From Bacillota bacterium (GTDB lineage: Bacteria > Bacillota > Clostridia > Peptostreptococcales > Anaerovoracaceae), in contig JAGATO010000078.1 of the NCBI GenBank assembly GCA_017621195.1, positions 1-6,250 of the forward strand: 6,250 nucleotides of DNA. The letters are read 5' to 3'. The notes under the pieces are model-generated. The model searched no databases. It was not told the origin of the DNA and was given only the letters and a program-made list of their open reading frames with translations. Shown in pieces: positions 1 through 6,250 of the stretch. A program made the position numbers and the translations under genes. Each line of letters opens with the position of its first letter. Position 1 is the first letter of the stretch.

Positions 1-696
1 ATCCGCAGGTCCGTGGAAGGGTTCAAAGGCGCTTTGAACTGTGAGGTCAGCGAAGAGGGAACGGCGGTGGTGGCCCGCAGCGGAATCCTGCGGGTGAAGA
101 TCGATATTGCGGGAAAAGCGGCCCATTCGGGGATCAACTACTTCGAAGGAATCAGTGCCGTCCGGGAGGCGGCTCACAAGATCCTGGCATTGGAAGGAAA
201 GAGCGTTCCCGGAGGAACCACATATAACTGCGGCATCATCCACGGCGGCGCGTTGGCCAACATCGTTCCCGAACGATGCTCCCTGATGGTGGACGTTCGG
301 GTTCATTCGCTGGAGGAGATGGATCGGGCCTGGGAGACCGTCAGTGCCGTGGCACAAACCAGCTTCGTGGAAGGAACGGAGGCAAGCCTGACCGTCGTCA
401 GCCGGAGGCGGCCCATGCTTCACACCAGGGCAACCGATGCGCTGTTTGAGAAGATCCGCCGCGTCAGCCTGGAATACGGCCTGGGCGACCTGAAGCCGGT
501 GGAATCCGGCGGCGGCTCCGATTCGGCCTACACCCAGGCGGCGGGCGTACCCAGCGTCTGTGCTCTGGGAACGTACGGGCAGTTCTGCCACACGGATCGG
601 GAATACATGAAGATCAGTTCACTGCCGGAGCGGGCGGAGCTGCTGGCGGCGCTGTGCTGCGAAGACGGGCTGGGAGCCAAAGCGGTCAACGCGTAA
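1..696 (+). CDS. M20 family zinc metallopeptidase, carboxypeptidase G2-like (5' end cut by window)
   Basis: This is the C-terminal part of a cytosolic di-zinc amidohydrolase/peptidase of the M20 family. The reading frame is open to base 1, so the GTG at 13 is an internal valine and not a start. Compared with Pseudomonas carboxypeptidase G2 (recalled alignment), about 150-190 N-terminal residues are missing, including the first metal-binding His-Asp region. Visible landmarks: a Glu at 43-45 in the place of a metal-ligand Glu; the dimerisation (lid) domain opening with GKAAHSG, its conserved His at 124-126; the GGGSDSAY motif at 508-531; and the last metal-ligand His at 589-591 in FCHTDREY. Family members remove C-terminal glutamate from folates or cleave N-acyl amino acids and dipeptides; the sequence does not tell which. 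The stop is TAA, 21 bp before the next gene, so co-transcription is likely. The family call is firm; the substrate is unknown. Confidence 0.9.
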   Translation: MRRSVEGFKGALNCEVSEEGTAVVARSGILRVKIDIAGKAAHSGINYFEGISAVREAAHKILALEGKSVPGGTTYNCGIIHGGALANIVPERCSLMVDVRVHSLEEMDRAWETVSAVAQTSFVEGTEASLTVVSRRRPMLHTRATDALFEKIRRVSLEYGLGDLKPVESGGGSDSAYTQAAGVPSVCALGTYGQFCHTDREYMKISSLPERAELLAALCCEDGLGAKAVNA

Positions 697-705
697 CCGC
701 GGAAA

Positions 706-716
706 AGAGGAAGAGG
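706..716 (+). promoter_or_regulatory. Doubled Shine-Dalgarno for the FMN oxidoreductase gene
   Basis: The six-base unit AAGAGG occurs twice in tandem just before the ATG at 718. The AGAGG at 706-710 lies 7 bases from the start and is the well-spaced site. The second AGAGG (712-716) is only 1 base away and is probably too close to work for this ATG. This supports 718 as the start. Confidence 0.6.
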
Positions 717-717
717 A

Positions 718-1734
718 ATGACGTATCAGGAAGTATGGGAAAAAGCGAAGCAAGTGATGCAGCCCAAGTGCAGAGTCTGTCCCGTATGTGACGGACGGGC
801 ATGCAGAGGAGAAATCCCCGGCGTGGGTGGAATCGGGAACGGAACATCCTTTACCGTGTGTCGGGAATACCTCGATCAGATCAAACTGATGATGGATGTG
901 GTCTACGAGCCGTCGGACATCGACACCTCCGTGGAACTGTTCGGACGGAAATTTGAAATTCCGTTCTTCATGGCTCCTATCGGAGGAATGAACGGAAATT
1001 ACACCGGTTATGTGTCCGACGAGGAATTTGCCAGGATGAGCATTGAAGGTATGGCGGCGGAGGGAGGCTTTGCTTTCACTCCGGATGGACCGCGGGATGA
1101 ACTGTTCGCTCTGGCCCTGCCCTATATCAAAGAAGCCAACGGAGTTGGCGTTCCCACGGTCAAGTCCTGGGAGCGGGCGAAGCTGATGAGCCGCATTCGT
1201 CAGTCGGAGGAAGCCGGTGCCATGGCCATCGCCTGCGACATCGACTCCTGCGGAAATCCGAACCTGAAGCTGGCGGGAAAACCGGTGTTTCCCATGTCGG
1301 AAGAAACCATGGCAGAGATCGTCAGGAGTACGGCACTACCCTTCCTTCCGAAGGGAATCATGACTGCAGCCTCGGCTGTCCGCTGTGCGGACGCCGGTTG
1401 CTACGGCGTTGTGGTATCCTCCCACGGCGGTCGGGTTCTGGAGGATTGCCCGGCTCCCTGTTCCGTGCTGCCGGAGATTCGTCAGGTCGTAGGCCGGCGG
1501 ATAAAGCTCTTCGTGGATGGAGGAGTCCGGTCGGGAAAGGATGTGTTCAAGTGCCTGGCGCTGGGCGCCGATGCCGTTCTCATCGGAAGACCGTATGTGG
1601 TGGCTGCCTATGGCGGCGGAACGGAGGGGATCCGACTGTACACGCGAAAAATTCTGGCGGAACTGAAAGATGTGATGATGATGACGGGCTGCCGGTCCGT
1701 TGCGGACATCACCAGAGAAAAAATCAGATGGTAG
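718..1734 (+). CDS. FMN-dependent alpha-hydroxy-acid oxidoreductase with Cys-rich N-terminus
   Basis: A 338-residue cytosolic TIM-barrel flavoprotein of the lactate/glycolate oxidase family (FMN_dh, COG1304), expected to oxidise a 2-hydroxy acid to a 2-oxo acid. Conserved family residues are visible: D174 (spinach glycolate oxidase D157), K212 (K230), and H236 and R239 in SSHGGR (catalytic H254 and R257). The K-to-H spacing of 24 equals that of the plant enzyme. FMN-phosphate motifs follow: DGGVRSG from D267 and GRP at 290-292. Oddities: an N-terminal C18-x2-C21-x2-C24-x4-C29 cluster and 13 cysteines overall; by my alignment, the two active-site tyrosines of glycolate oxidase (Y24, Y129) are absent. 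In an anaerobe it more likely donates electrons to another acceptor than to oxygen (inference). The ATG at 718 has a well-spaced AGAGG. It lies 21 bp after the M20 gene and 26 bp before the M42 gene, suggesting one operon. The family is sure; the substrate is not. Confidence 0.9.
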   Translation: MTYQEVWEKAKQVMQPKCRVCPVCDGRACRGEIPGVGGIGNGTSFTVCREYLDQIKLMMDVVYEPSDIDTSVELFGRKFEIPFFMAPIGGMNGNYTGYVSDEEFARMSIEGMAAEGGFAFTPDGPRDELFALALPYIKEANGVGVPTVKSWERAKLMSRIRQSEEAGAMAIACDIDSCGNPNLKLAGKPVFPMSEETMAEIVRSTALPFLPKGIMTAASAVRCADAGCYGVVVSSHGGRVLEDCPAPCSVLPEIRQVVGRRIKLFVDGGVRSGKDVFKCLALGADAVLIGRPYVVAAYGGGTEGIRLYTRKILAELKDVMMMTGCRSVADITREKIRW

Positions 1735-1746
1735 CGAATTTTCGGG

Positions 1747-1752
1747 AAGGAG
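1747..1752 (+). promoter_or_regulatory. Ribosome-binding site that fixes the M42 peptidase start
   Basis: AAGGAG ends 8 bases before the ATG at 1761. The same reading frame is open back to 1398 inside the upstream gene, but only the 1761 start has this site and gives a protein that begins where M42 peptidases do. A GAGG also abuts the ATG directly. Confidence 0.7.
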
Positions 1753-1760
1753 AAAAGAGG

Positions 1761-2783
1761 ATGAAGTACATCGATTACATCGTAGAACAGGCCCAAAACC
1801 TGTTGGCCATCGACAGTCCCACAGGCTATACGAAACTGGCGTCCGCCTATGTGGCGGCGGAGCTGATGAGCCTGGGCGTAGACGTGAAAGTCACGGGAAA
1901 GGGCGGAGTTCTGGCCTGCATCAATGAGGGCGGAAGCGATCCTATCATGCTCACATCCCACGTGGACACGCTGGGCTGTATGGTACACCAGATCAAGGAC
2001 AGCGGCCGATTGAAGATGACGCCTCTGGGAGCGACTCACTGCGAAAACATCGAGACGGAAAACTGCCGCATCGTGACGAAGAGCGGCCGGATCTACGAAG
2101 GAACGTGTCAGCTGGAAAACGCATCCTGCCACGTCAATGAAGCCTACGATGTGAAGCGAACCTGGGACAACGTGGAAATCGTCATCGATGAGCCGGTGAA
2201 GTCGGCGGAGGACGTGAAGAAGCTGGGCATCGCTAACGGCGACTTCATCTGCTTCGATCCCCGGACTACCGTCACCGTCAACGGCTACATCAAGAGCCGT
2301 TTTCTGGACGACAAGCTGTCCGCAGCCATCCTGCTGGGCTTTGCCAGATACGTAACGGAGGAGAAGGTGGATCTGAAGCGGAAGCTGTACCTTCACTTTA
2401 CCGTATTCGAAGAAATCGGACACGGCGCTGCCTCCTACCCGGAGGATGTGACGGAGATCTGGAGCGTGGACATGGGCTGCGTGGGCGAAGGCCTGGAATG
2501 CACTGAACGGGAGGTTTCCATCTGTGCCAAGGACAGCGGCGGCCCCTACAGCTACGAAGTGGTCAGCCGCATGGTGGAGCTGGCTCAGAAACACGGATTG
2601 GGCTATGCCGTGGACATCTATCCCAGCTACCGCTCCGATGTGGGCGCTGCTCTCAGCGCCGGCTTCGACGGCAAGTTCGGACTGATCGGACCGGGCGTCT
2701 ACGCCTCTCACGGCTACGAGCGCAGCCACGTGGACGGCGTGAAGAATACGTTTGAGTTGATCCGCCATTACCTGGAAGTGTAG
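1761..2783 (+). CDS. M42 family metallo-aminopeptidase
   Basis: A 340-residue cytosolic peptidase of clan MH, family M42 (glutamyl/TET aminopeptidase and FrvX relatives), which removes N-terminal residues from peptides using two metal ions; many members form 12-subunit tetrahedral particles. Visible metal and catalytic residues, in order: H67 and D69 in SHVDTLG, D183 in RFLDDK, the E217-E218 pair in VFEEIGHG (general base, then ligand), D237 in SVDMG, and a C-terminal His (H317 or H323) in ASHGYERSH. These lie close to the positions known for Pyrococcus TET peptidases (H68, D182, E212/E213, D235, H323). The segment between H67 and D183 carries the small inserted PDZ-like domain of the family. 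The ending HGYERSH differs from the common RYxHSP and recalls the M42 branch linked to NAGGN osmolyte genes (from memory; no such genes are visible here). The length is normal. The gene follows the flavoenzyme by 26 bp. Substrate unknown. Confidence 0.9.
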   Translation: MKYIDYIVEQAQNLLAIDSPTGYTKLASAYVAAELMSLGVDVKVTGKGGVLACINEGGSDPIMLTSHVDTLGCMVHQIKDSGRLKMTPLGATHCENIETENCRIVTKSGRIYEGTCQLENASCHVNEAYDVKRTWDNVEIVIDEPVKSAEDVKKLGIANGDFICFDPRTTVTVNGYIKSRFLDDKLSAAILLGFARYVTEEKVDLKRKLYLHFTVFEEIGHGAASYPEDVTEIWSVDMGCVGEGLECTEREVSICAKDSGGPYSYEVVSRMVELAQKHGLGYAVDIYPSYRSDVGAALSAGFDGKFGLIGPGVYASHGYERSHVDGVKNTFELIRHYLEV

Positions 2784-2787
2784 TGCA

Positions 2788-2802
2788 ATCTTACGGTAAG
2801 AT
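2788..2802. promoter_or_regulatory. Perfect 15-bp palindrome, candidate operator before the transporter gene
   Basis: ATCTTACGGTAAGAT is a perfect inverted repeat with 7-base arms around one central G. It starts 5 bases after the M42 stop and ends 27 bases before the transporter ATG. TTAC/GTAA half-sites are common in operators of dimeric helix-turn-helix repressors such as the TetR family (general knowledge). There is no run of T after it, so it is unlikely to be a rho-independent terminator. I could not find a convincing sigma-70 promoter with correct spacing beside it, so its role as an operator is inferred. Confidence 0.45.
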
Positions 2803-2829
2803 ATAGAGTAAAATGAGGTAGAGTATAAA

Positions 2830-4263
2830 ATGGAACAAGGGAAATTAAAGCCGAGAAATGCCCTGGGATACAGTCTGTTTTCCGTATCCGAGGCGATCAT
2901 GTACCAGTTTGTCAACGGTTACCTTTTGTTGTATTTGACCAGCGTGGTTCACATGGGTGCGGACAACGCCGGTATGCTGGTGTCGGTGGGAATGGTGTTT
3001 GAGACCATTTCCAGCCTGGTGATCGGAAAGATGTCCGACTCCTGCACCTCCTCCCGGGGAAGACGCCGCCCCTTCCTTCTGGTGTGCAGCCTGACGGTAC
3101 CTTTCGTCATCCTGCTTCTGTTCACTAATTTCCGGGACATCGTGCCGGAGAGCCTGCTTATGGTTCCGTATCTGATCTTCAACATCCTGTTCTGGATTGA
3201 ACACGGCGCCATGTACATTCCCTATATGGCGCTGGGCGCGGAGATCACCACGGACTACGACGACCGGACGAAGCTGCGCAGTCTCAGCAGCGGCATCGGT
3301 ATCGTGGGTTCCTATCTGGGAACGGCAGCGCCGCTGCTGGTGGTAGCGTTTCTGGCAAAGCGGGGCATGTCGGATACCGGCTCCTGGTTCTGGACCGGCG
3401 CCATGGCAGCCTTCTTTGACGGGGCATCCATGTTCTTGGGATGGAAGTTGACGGAAGGCGTGGAGCATATGCCTCCCGACGGAACCTTTGATCCCCGAAA
3501 GGCGCTGAAAGAGGTTCCCCTGGTGCTGAAGGACTACTGGGAGCTGTTGAAGCTGAAAACCATGCGCATCCTCACCGTGTTCAAAGTGCTGTTCAATGTG
3601 GGAAATGCGTTTTTCACCTCGGCCATGGTATTCTTTCTGACCTATCGCCTGGGAATGTCCAACGAAGAGATTTCCATGGTCTACACGACGCAGATCGTCC
3701 TGCGAATCTTCAACGTGTTTCTCATCAGCTGGATTGCCCTGAAGCTGGGGAAATCAGCCACGCTGCTTCTGACGCTGACCATTTCCGGCGGATGCTGCGT
3801 CCTGTTCTATCTGACAGGAATCCACAACTACATCATGCTGATGCTCTACATCCTGATCACCACGTCTGCCATCAGCAGCTTCTGGCAGGTGGCCGGAGCC
3901 ATCTTTGACGACGTGACCGAGGTGGACGAATTCGTGTCGGGAAAGCGACGGGAGGGCGCCATCAATTCCTTCCAGTCCGGCATCGGTTCCCTGGCAACGG
4001 CGGCCATCTTCGGAGCCTTCGGCATGTACCTTGAGACCACCGGCTTCGATGCAACGCTGGCAGCCCAGCCCCAGACGGCGCTGGTTGCCCTGGACCGGCT
4101 GTTCATCCTGTGCCCCGGCATCTGCTTCCTGGTGGCCTGTCTGATTCTGGTGGTCTATCCGTTGAACAAGAAGCGGTTCCATTCGCTGCAGTCGGCACTG
4201 CGGCTGAAAAAGCAGGGAAGGGACTATTCCCTGTACCAGGAGGATCTGGATAAGATCCTGTAG
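2830..4263 (+). CDS. GPH-type (MelB-like) MFS transporter
   Basis: A 477-residue inner-membrane transporter with about twelve hydrophobic segments: six between residues ~13 and ~206, a polar central loop (~207-240), six more up to ~450, and a short charged C-terminal tail. The loop after helix 2 carries the family signature (GKMSDSCTSSRGRRRPF, residues 66-82), collinear with E. coli MelB without gaps. MelB members co-transport glycosides with Na+, H+ or Li+. Here the MelB cation-site residues D55, D59 and D124 align with E58, S62 and Y129, and sugar ligand D19 aligns with A22 next to E21, so both coupling ion and cargo probably differ. The neighbouring peptidases suggest a non-sugar cargo such as a small peptide-like or acylated compound (inference). 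A GAGGT at 2815-2819 lies 10 bases from the ATG. The 46-bp gap with a palindrome allows separate control. Family sure; substrate unknown. Confidence 0.88.
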   Translation: MEQGKLKPRNALGYSLFSVSEAIMYQFVNGYLLLYLTSVVHMGADNAGMLVSVGMVFETISSLVIGKMSDSCTSSRGRRRPFLLVCSLTVPFVILLLFTNFRDIVPESLLMVPYLIFNILFWIEHGAMYIPYMALGAEITTDYDDRTKLRSLSSGIGIVGSYLGTAAPLLVVAFLAKRGMSDTGSWFWTGAMAAFFDGASMFLGWKLTEGVEHMPPDGTFDPRKALKEVPLVLKDYWELLKLKTMRILTVFKVLFNVGNAFFTSAMVFFLTYRLGMSNEEISMVYTTQIVLRIFNVFLISWIALKLGKSATLLLTLTISGGCCVLFYLTGIHNYIMLMLYILITTSAISSFWQVAGAIFDDVTEVDEFVSGKRREGAINSFQSGIGSLATAAIFGAFGMYLETTGFDATLAAQPQTALVALDRLFILCPGICFLVACLILVVYPLNKKRFHSLQSALRLKKQGRDYSLYQEDLDKIL

Positions 4264-4314
4264 CGGGTCATGAACGAACCGACAGTCAGATCCTGAAAAT
4301 GAAAATAATGCGAA

Positions 4315-4349
4315 AAAACAGCCCGGACGGTGGATGCCCGGGCTGTTTT
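4315..4349. terminator. Bidirectional rho-independent terminator between convergent genes
   Basis: A perfect 12-bp stem pairs 4315-4326 (AAAACAGCCCGG) with 4338-4349 (CCGGGCTGTTTT) around an 11-base loop. Read on the + strand it ends in TTTT and closes the transporter transcript. Read on the - strand it ends in six T (from the A run at 4313-4318) and closes the pheT transcript, whose stop codon is 22 bases away. The rest of the 108-base intergenic region (4264-4371) shows nothing else I can support. Confidence 0.92.
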
Positions 4350-4371
4350 ACCGTTTTAGAACTTATTCGCT

Positions 4372-6250
4372 TTATCTCGTTTCTGCGTTCAGCTTCTTGG
4401 TCAGCTTCTTGACCACCACGGCTACGCAGGCTTCGATCTCGTCGGTCTTCAGCGTCTTATCCAGAGAGCCGATGACGAGGCGCAGGGTGACGGATTTCTT
4501 TCCTTCGGGGATGTGCTTGCCCTTGTATTCTTCGATGAACTGGACATCCTGCAGGTTGGCGTTCTGGCCTTTGCAGCTCAGCGCCGTCTTCTGGATCTCA
4601 GCCCAGGAGATGGTGGAGTCGAACAGGAAGGAAATGTCGTATTCGTTCATGGGATATTCGGCCAGGTGAACGAACTGGTTGGTTCTGGACGTGAACGGCT
4701 GGAAGCTGTCAATGTCCAGTTCAAACAGCATGACGGCGGAGTTTTTGATACCGCAGGCCATGGCTGCCTTCTTGGAAAGCAGGGCCAGGTTTCCGATTCG
4801 CTCTTCGCCGATCAGCACGTTCAGCCATACCACGTCGTCAGCCCAGACCGGCTTCTCGTCCTTGCGGAAGGTGAAGCCTTCCATGTGAGTGAACCGGGGC
4901 ATGGATTCCACAACGCCCTTGGCCTGACGGAACAGCATCGTCACATCGTCGGGGGAACCGACGAAAGCGCCGGCCAGATTCCTGCGCTGGGAGGGCAGAG
5001 CTTCGTTGGGATAGTAGGGCGTGGAATAGTCCGCATCCTTCACGGTCAGAGCCGTTTCAAACAGGGAGAATTCCTTGTAGTAGCGCAGGTTCAGTGTCAC
5101 CGCCTTGACCAGGTTGGGCAGCAGCGACGAACGGATGTACCGTTCCGTGGGAGAAGGCGGAGCCGACAGCTCGAACAGACCTTCGGTGCTCTGCAGGATG
5201 GCGTTGACGTATTCATCGCTCATCCAGGGATAGGTGAAGATCTCCTGCATTCCGCAGCGGAAGGCCAGATATTCCTTGACCTTGCGTTCGATGTCCACAT
5301 CCAGCTGGTTGATGCCGCTGTCGAAGGTGGTGGTGATGGGAGCGGCTTCGAAGTTCTCGTAGCCGTACATTCTGGCTACTTCCTCCATGATGTCGGCCTT
5401 GATGGAAACGTCGCCGGTGGATCTCCAGGTGGGAACCACCACGTGCATATTGTCGCCATCGAAGGTGACGGTGTAGCCCATTTCACCCATCTTGGAAGCG
5501 ATCACATCGTTAGGGACTCTCTTTCCCAGGCGGCCTTCCAGCCAGTCTAAGGAAACGTCGATCTCGGCGCACTGCAGCTTTTCCGGATACGTGTCGCTGA
5601 AGGCGGTGACTTTCACTTCCGGATACAGCTCCTTAAACAGGGAAAGGGACAGAGCCAGAGCCTGTTCGCAGCGTTCCGGATCGATGGCCTTTTCGTATCT
5701 GGCAGCAGCCTCCGTCCGGTTGTCGTAGCGCAGAGCGGTACGGCGAATGGGAGGAGCCTGGAAGTTGGCAACCTCTAAGATGACGTTGTGGGTGGTGGGC
5801 AGGATGGAATCCTTGGCGCCGCCCATGACACCAGCCAGGGCAACAGGGCCCTCGGAGTCAGTGATCACCAGATCGTCCGTAGTCAGTTCCAGGTCCTTCT
5901 CGTTCAGAAGCTGCAGCTTTTCGCCTTCTTTTGCGAGGCGGACAACAATATGGTCGGAAATATTGTCTGCGTCAAATGCGTGGGTCGGATTGCCGGTGGC
6001 CAGCATGACGTAGTTTGTGATATCTACAAGCGCGTTGATGGGACGCATGCCGACCTTCCAGATCCGGTTCTGCATCTGATAAGGAGAAGGCTTTACGCCG
6101 ACGCCCTCGATTTCAACGCCGATATACCGGGGGCAGCGGTCGGGATCTTCGATCTCCACCTTGAAATCGGACGCTGCATCTGCTTCGAATGGCTCGATCT
6201 TCTTCAGGTTCAGATTGTAGAGCGCCGCGATCTCGCGCGCGATACCATAG
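4372..6250 (-). CDS. pheT: Phenylalanyl-tRNA synthetase beta subunit (N-terminus beyond the window)
   Basis: The beta chain of the alpha2-beta2 enzyme that charges tRNA-Phe; it carries the editing site that hydrolyses Tyr-tRNA-Phe. The frame is open to the right edge, adding about 30 residues (including GIAREIAALYN, the end of domain B1) before the GTG at 6159, which is internal. About 175 residues with the tRNA-binding (EMAP II-like) domain are missing. Numbering from that GTG: B3/B4 editing domain ~1-180, B5 ~199-267, catalytic-like B6/B7 ~280-500, C-terminal anticodon-binding FDX-ACB domain ~503-592. Editing residues H60, G113, E129, T149 and A151 match E. coli H265, G318, E334, T354 and A356 with identical spacing, so editing should work. 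The FDX-ACB domain opens with YPMNEYD where E. coli has FPANRRD, losing the arginines. pheS would be expected upstream, beyond the right edge. The gene converges on the transporter gene and shares its terminator. Confidence 0.97.
   Translation of the reverse strand, partial: YGIAREIAALYNLNLKKIEPFEADAASDFKVEIEDPDRCPRYIGVEIEGVGVKPSPYQMQNRIWKVGMRPINALVDITNYVMLATGNPTHAFDADNISDHIVVRLAKEGEKLQLLNEKDLELTTDDLVITDSEGPVALAGVMGGAKDSILPTTHNVILEVANFQAPPIRRTALRYDNRTEAAARYEKAIDPERCEQALALSLSLFKELYPEVKVTAFSDTYPEKLQCAEIDVSLDWLEGRLGKRVPNDVIASKMGEMGYTVTFDGDNMHVVVPTWRSTGDVSIKADIMEEVARMYGYENFEAAPITTTFDSGINQLDVDIERKVKEYLAFRCGMQEIFTYPWMSDEYVNAILQSTEGLFELSAPPSPTERYIRSSLLPNLVKAVTLNLRYYKEFSLFETALTVKDADYSTPYYPNEALPSQRRNLAGAFVGSPDDVTMLFRQAKGVVESMPRFTHMEGFTFRKDEKPVWADDVVWLNVLIGEERIGNLALLSKKAAMACGIKNSAVMLFELDIDSFQPFTSRTNQFVHLAEYPMNEYDISFLFDSTISWAEIQKTALSCKGQNANLQDVQFIEEYKGKHIPEGKKSVTLRLVIGSLDKTLKTDEIEACVAVVVKKLTKKLNAETR

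Noticed and set aside
1398..1760. N-terminal extension of the M42 peptidase frame back to 1398
   Set aside because: It overlaps the flavoenzyme gene, reads as Arg/Gly-rich nonsense, and the ATG at 1761 has a good AAGGAG site and the normal family N-terminus.
2800..2829. A sigma-70 promoter for the transporter (TATAGA, TAAAAT or TATAAA as -10)
   Set aside because: None has a reasonable -35 box at 16-18 bp; AT-rich spacing alone is not enough.
1608..2915. A long open frame (435 codons) on the - strand across the M42 gene and into the flavoenzyme gene
   Set aside because: It lies opposite two clear genes and its product is a low-complexity His/Ala/Val-rich string with no recognisable motif, as expected from the antisense of GC-rich codons.
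2845..3468. Open frame on the - strand inside the transporter gene
   Set aside because: Antisense shadow of the transporter gene; His/Gln/Gly-rich product without motifs.
4334..4669. A 111-codon + strand frame beginning in the terminator and running opposite the pheT 3' end
   Set aside because: It starts inside the terminator loop and overlaps pheT antisense; no ribosome-binding site and no recognisable protein.
4513..5550. A 345-codon open frame on the + strand opposite pheT
   Set aside because: It lies fully antisense to a conserved gene; the product has no family features and no convincing ribosome-binding site was seen.
6157..6159. GTG as the start of pheT
   Set aside because: The same frame continues to the window edge with conserved PheT sequence (GIAREIAALYN), so this is an internal valine.

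Overview
The window looks like an ordinary chromosomal stretch from a Gram-positive anaerobe, most likely a member of the Clostridia. The grounds are strong AGAGG/AAGGAG ribosome-binding sites, short intergenic gaps, moderately GC-rich coding sequence of similar character throughout, and the protein types present. The genus cannot be told from the sequence. Nothing suggests a phage, plasmid, transposon, CRISPR array or RNA gene.

Left part (1-4263, + strand): four co-directional genes with gaps of 21, 26 and 46 bp, probably one transcription unit whose beginning lies outside the window. In order they are the C-terminal part of an M20 zinc peptidase resembling carboxypeptidase G2; an FMN-dependent alpha-hydroxy-acid oxidoreductase with a cysteine-rich N-terminus; an M42-type metallo-aminopeptidase; and a 12-helix MFS transporter of the GPH (melibiose-carrier) type. 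Together they read as an uptake-and-breakdown module: the transporter imports a small molecule, the two peptidases cut amide or peptide bonds, and the flavoenzyme oxidises a hydroxy-acid product. The substrate is not identifiable. A perfect 15-bp palindrome sits between the M42 gene and the transporter gene and may be an operator.

Middle (4264-4371): a short convergent intergenic region with a strong two-way rho-independent terminator.

Right part (4372-6250, - strand): most of pheT, the phenylalanyl-tRNA synthetase beta subunit, entering from the right edge. It lacks only its N-terminal ~175 residues. Its editing-site residues are intact with the same spacing as in E. coli.

No clearly new system is visible. 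The best leads are the transporter's altered cation and sugar site, the cysteine-rich hydroxy-acid oxidoreductase that appears to lack the usual active-site tyrosines, the palindrome, and the unusual combination of the four genes.
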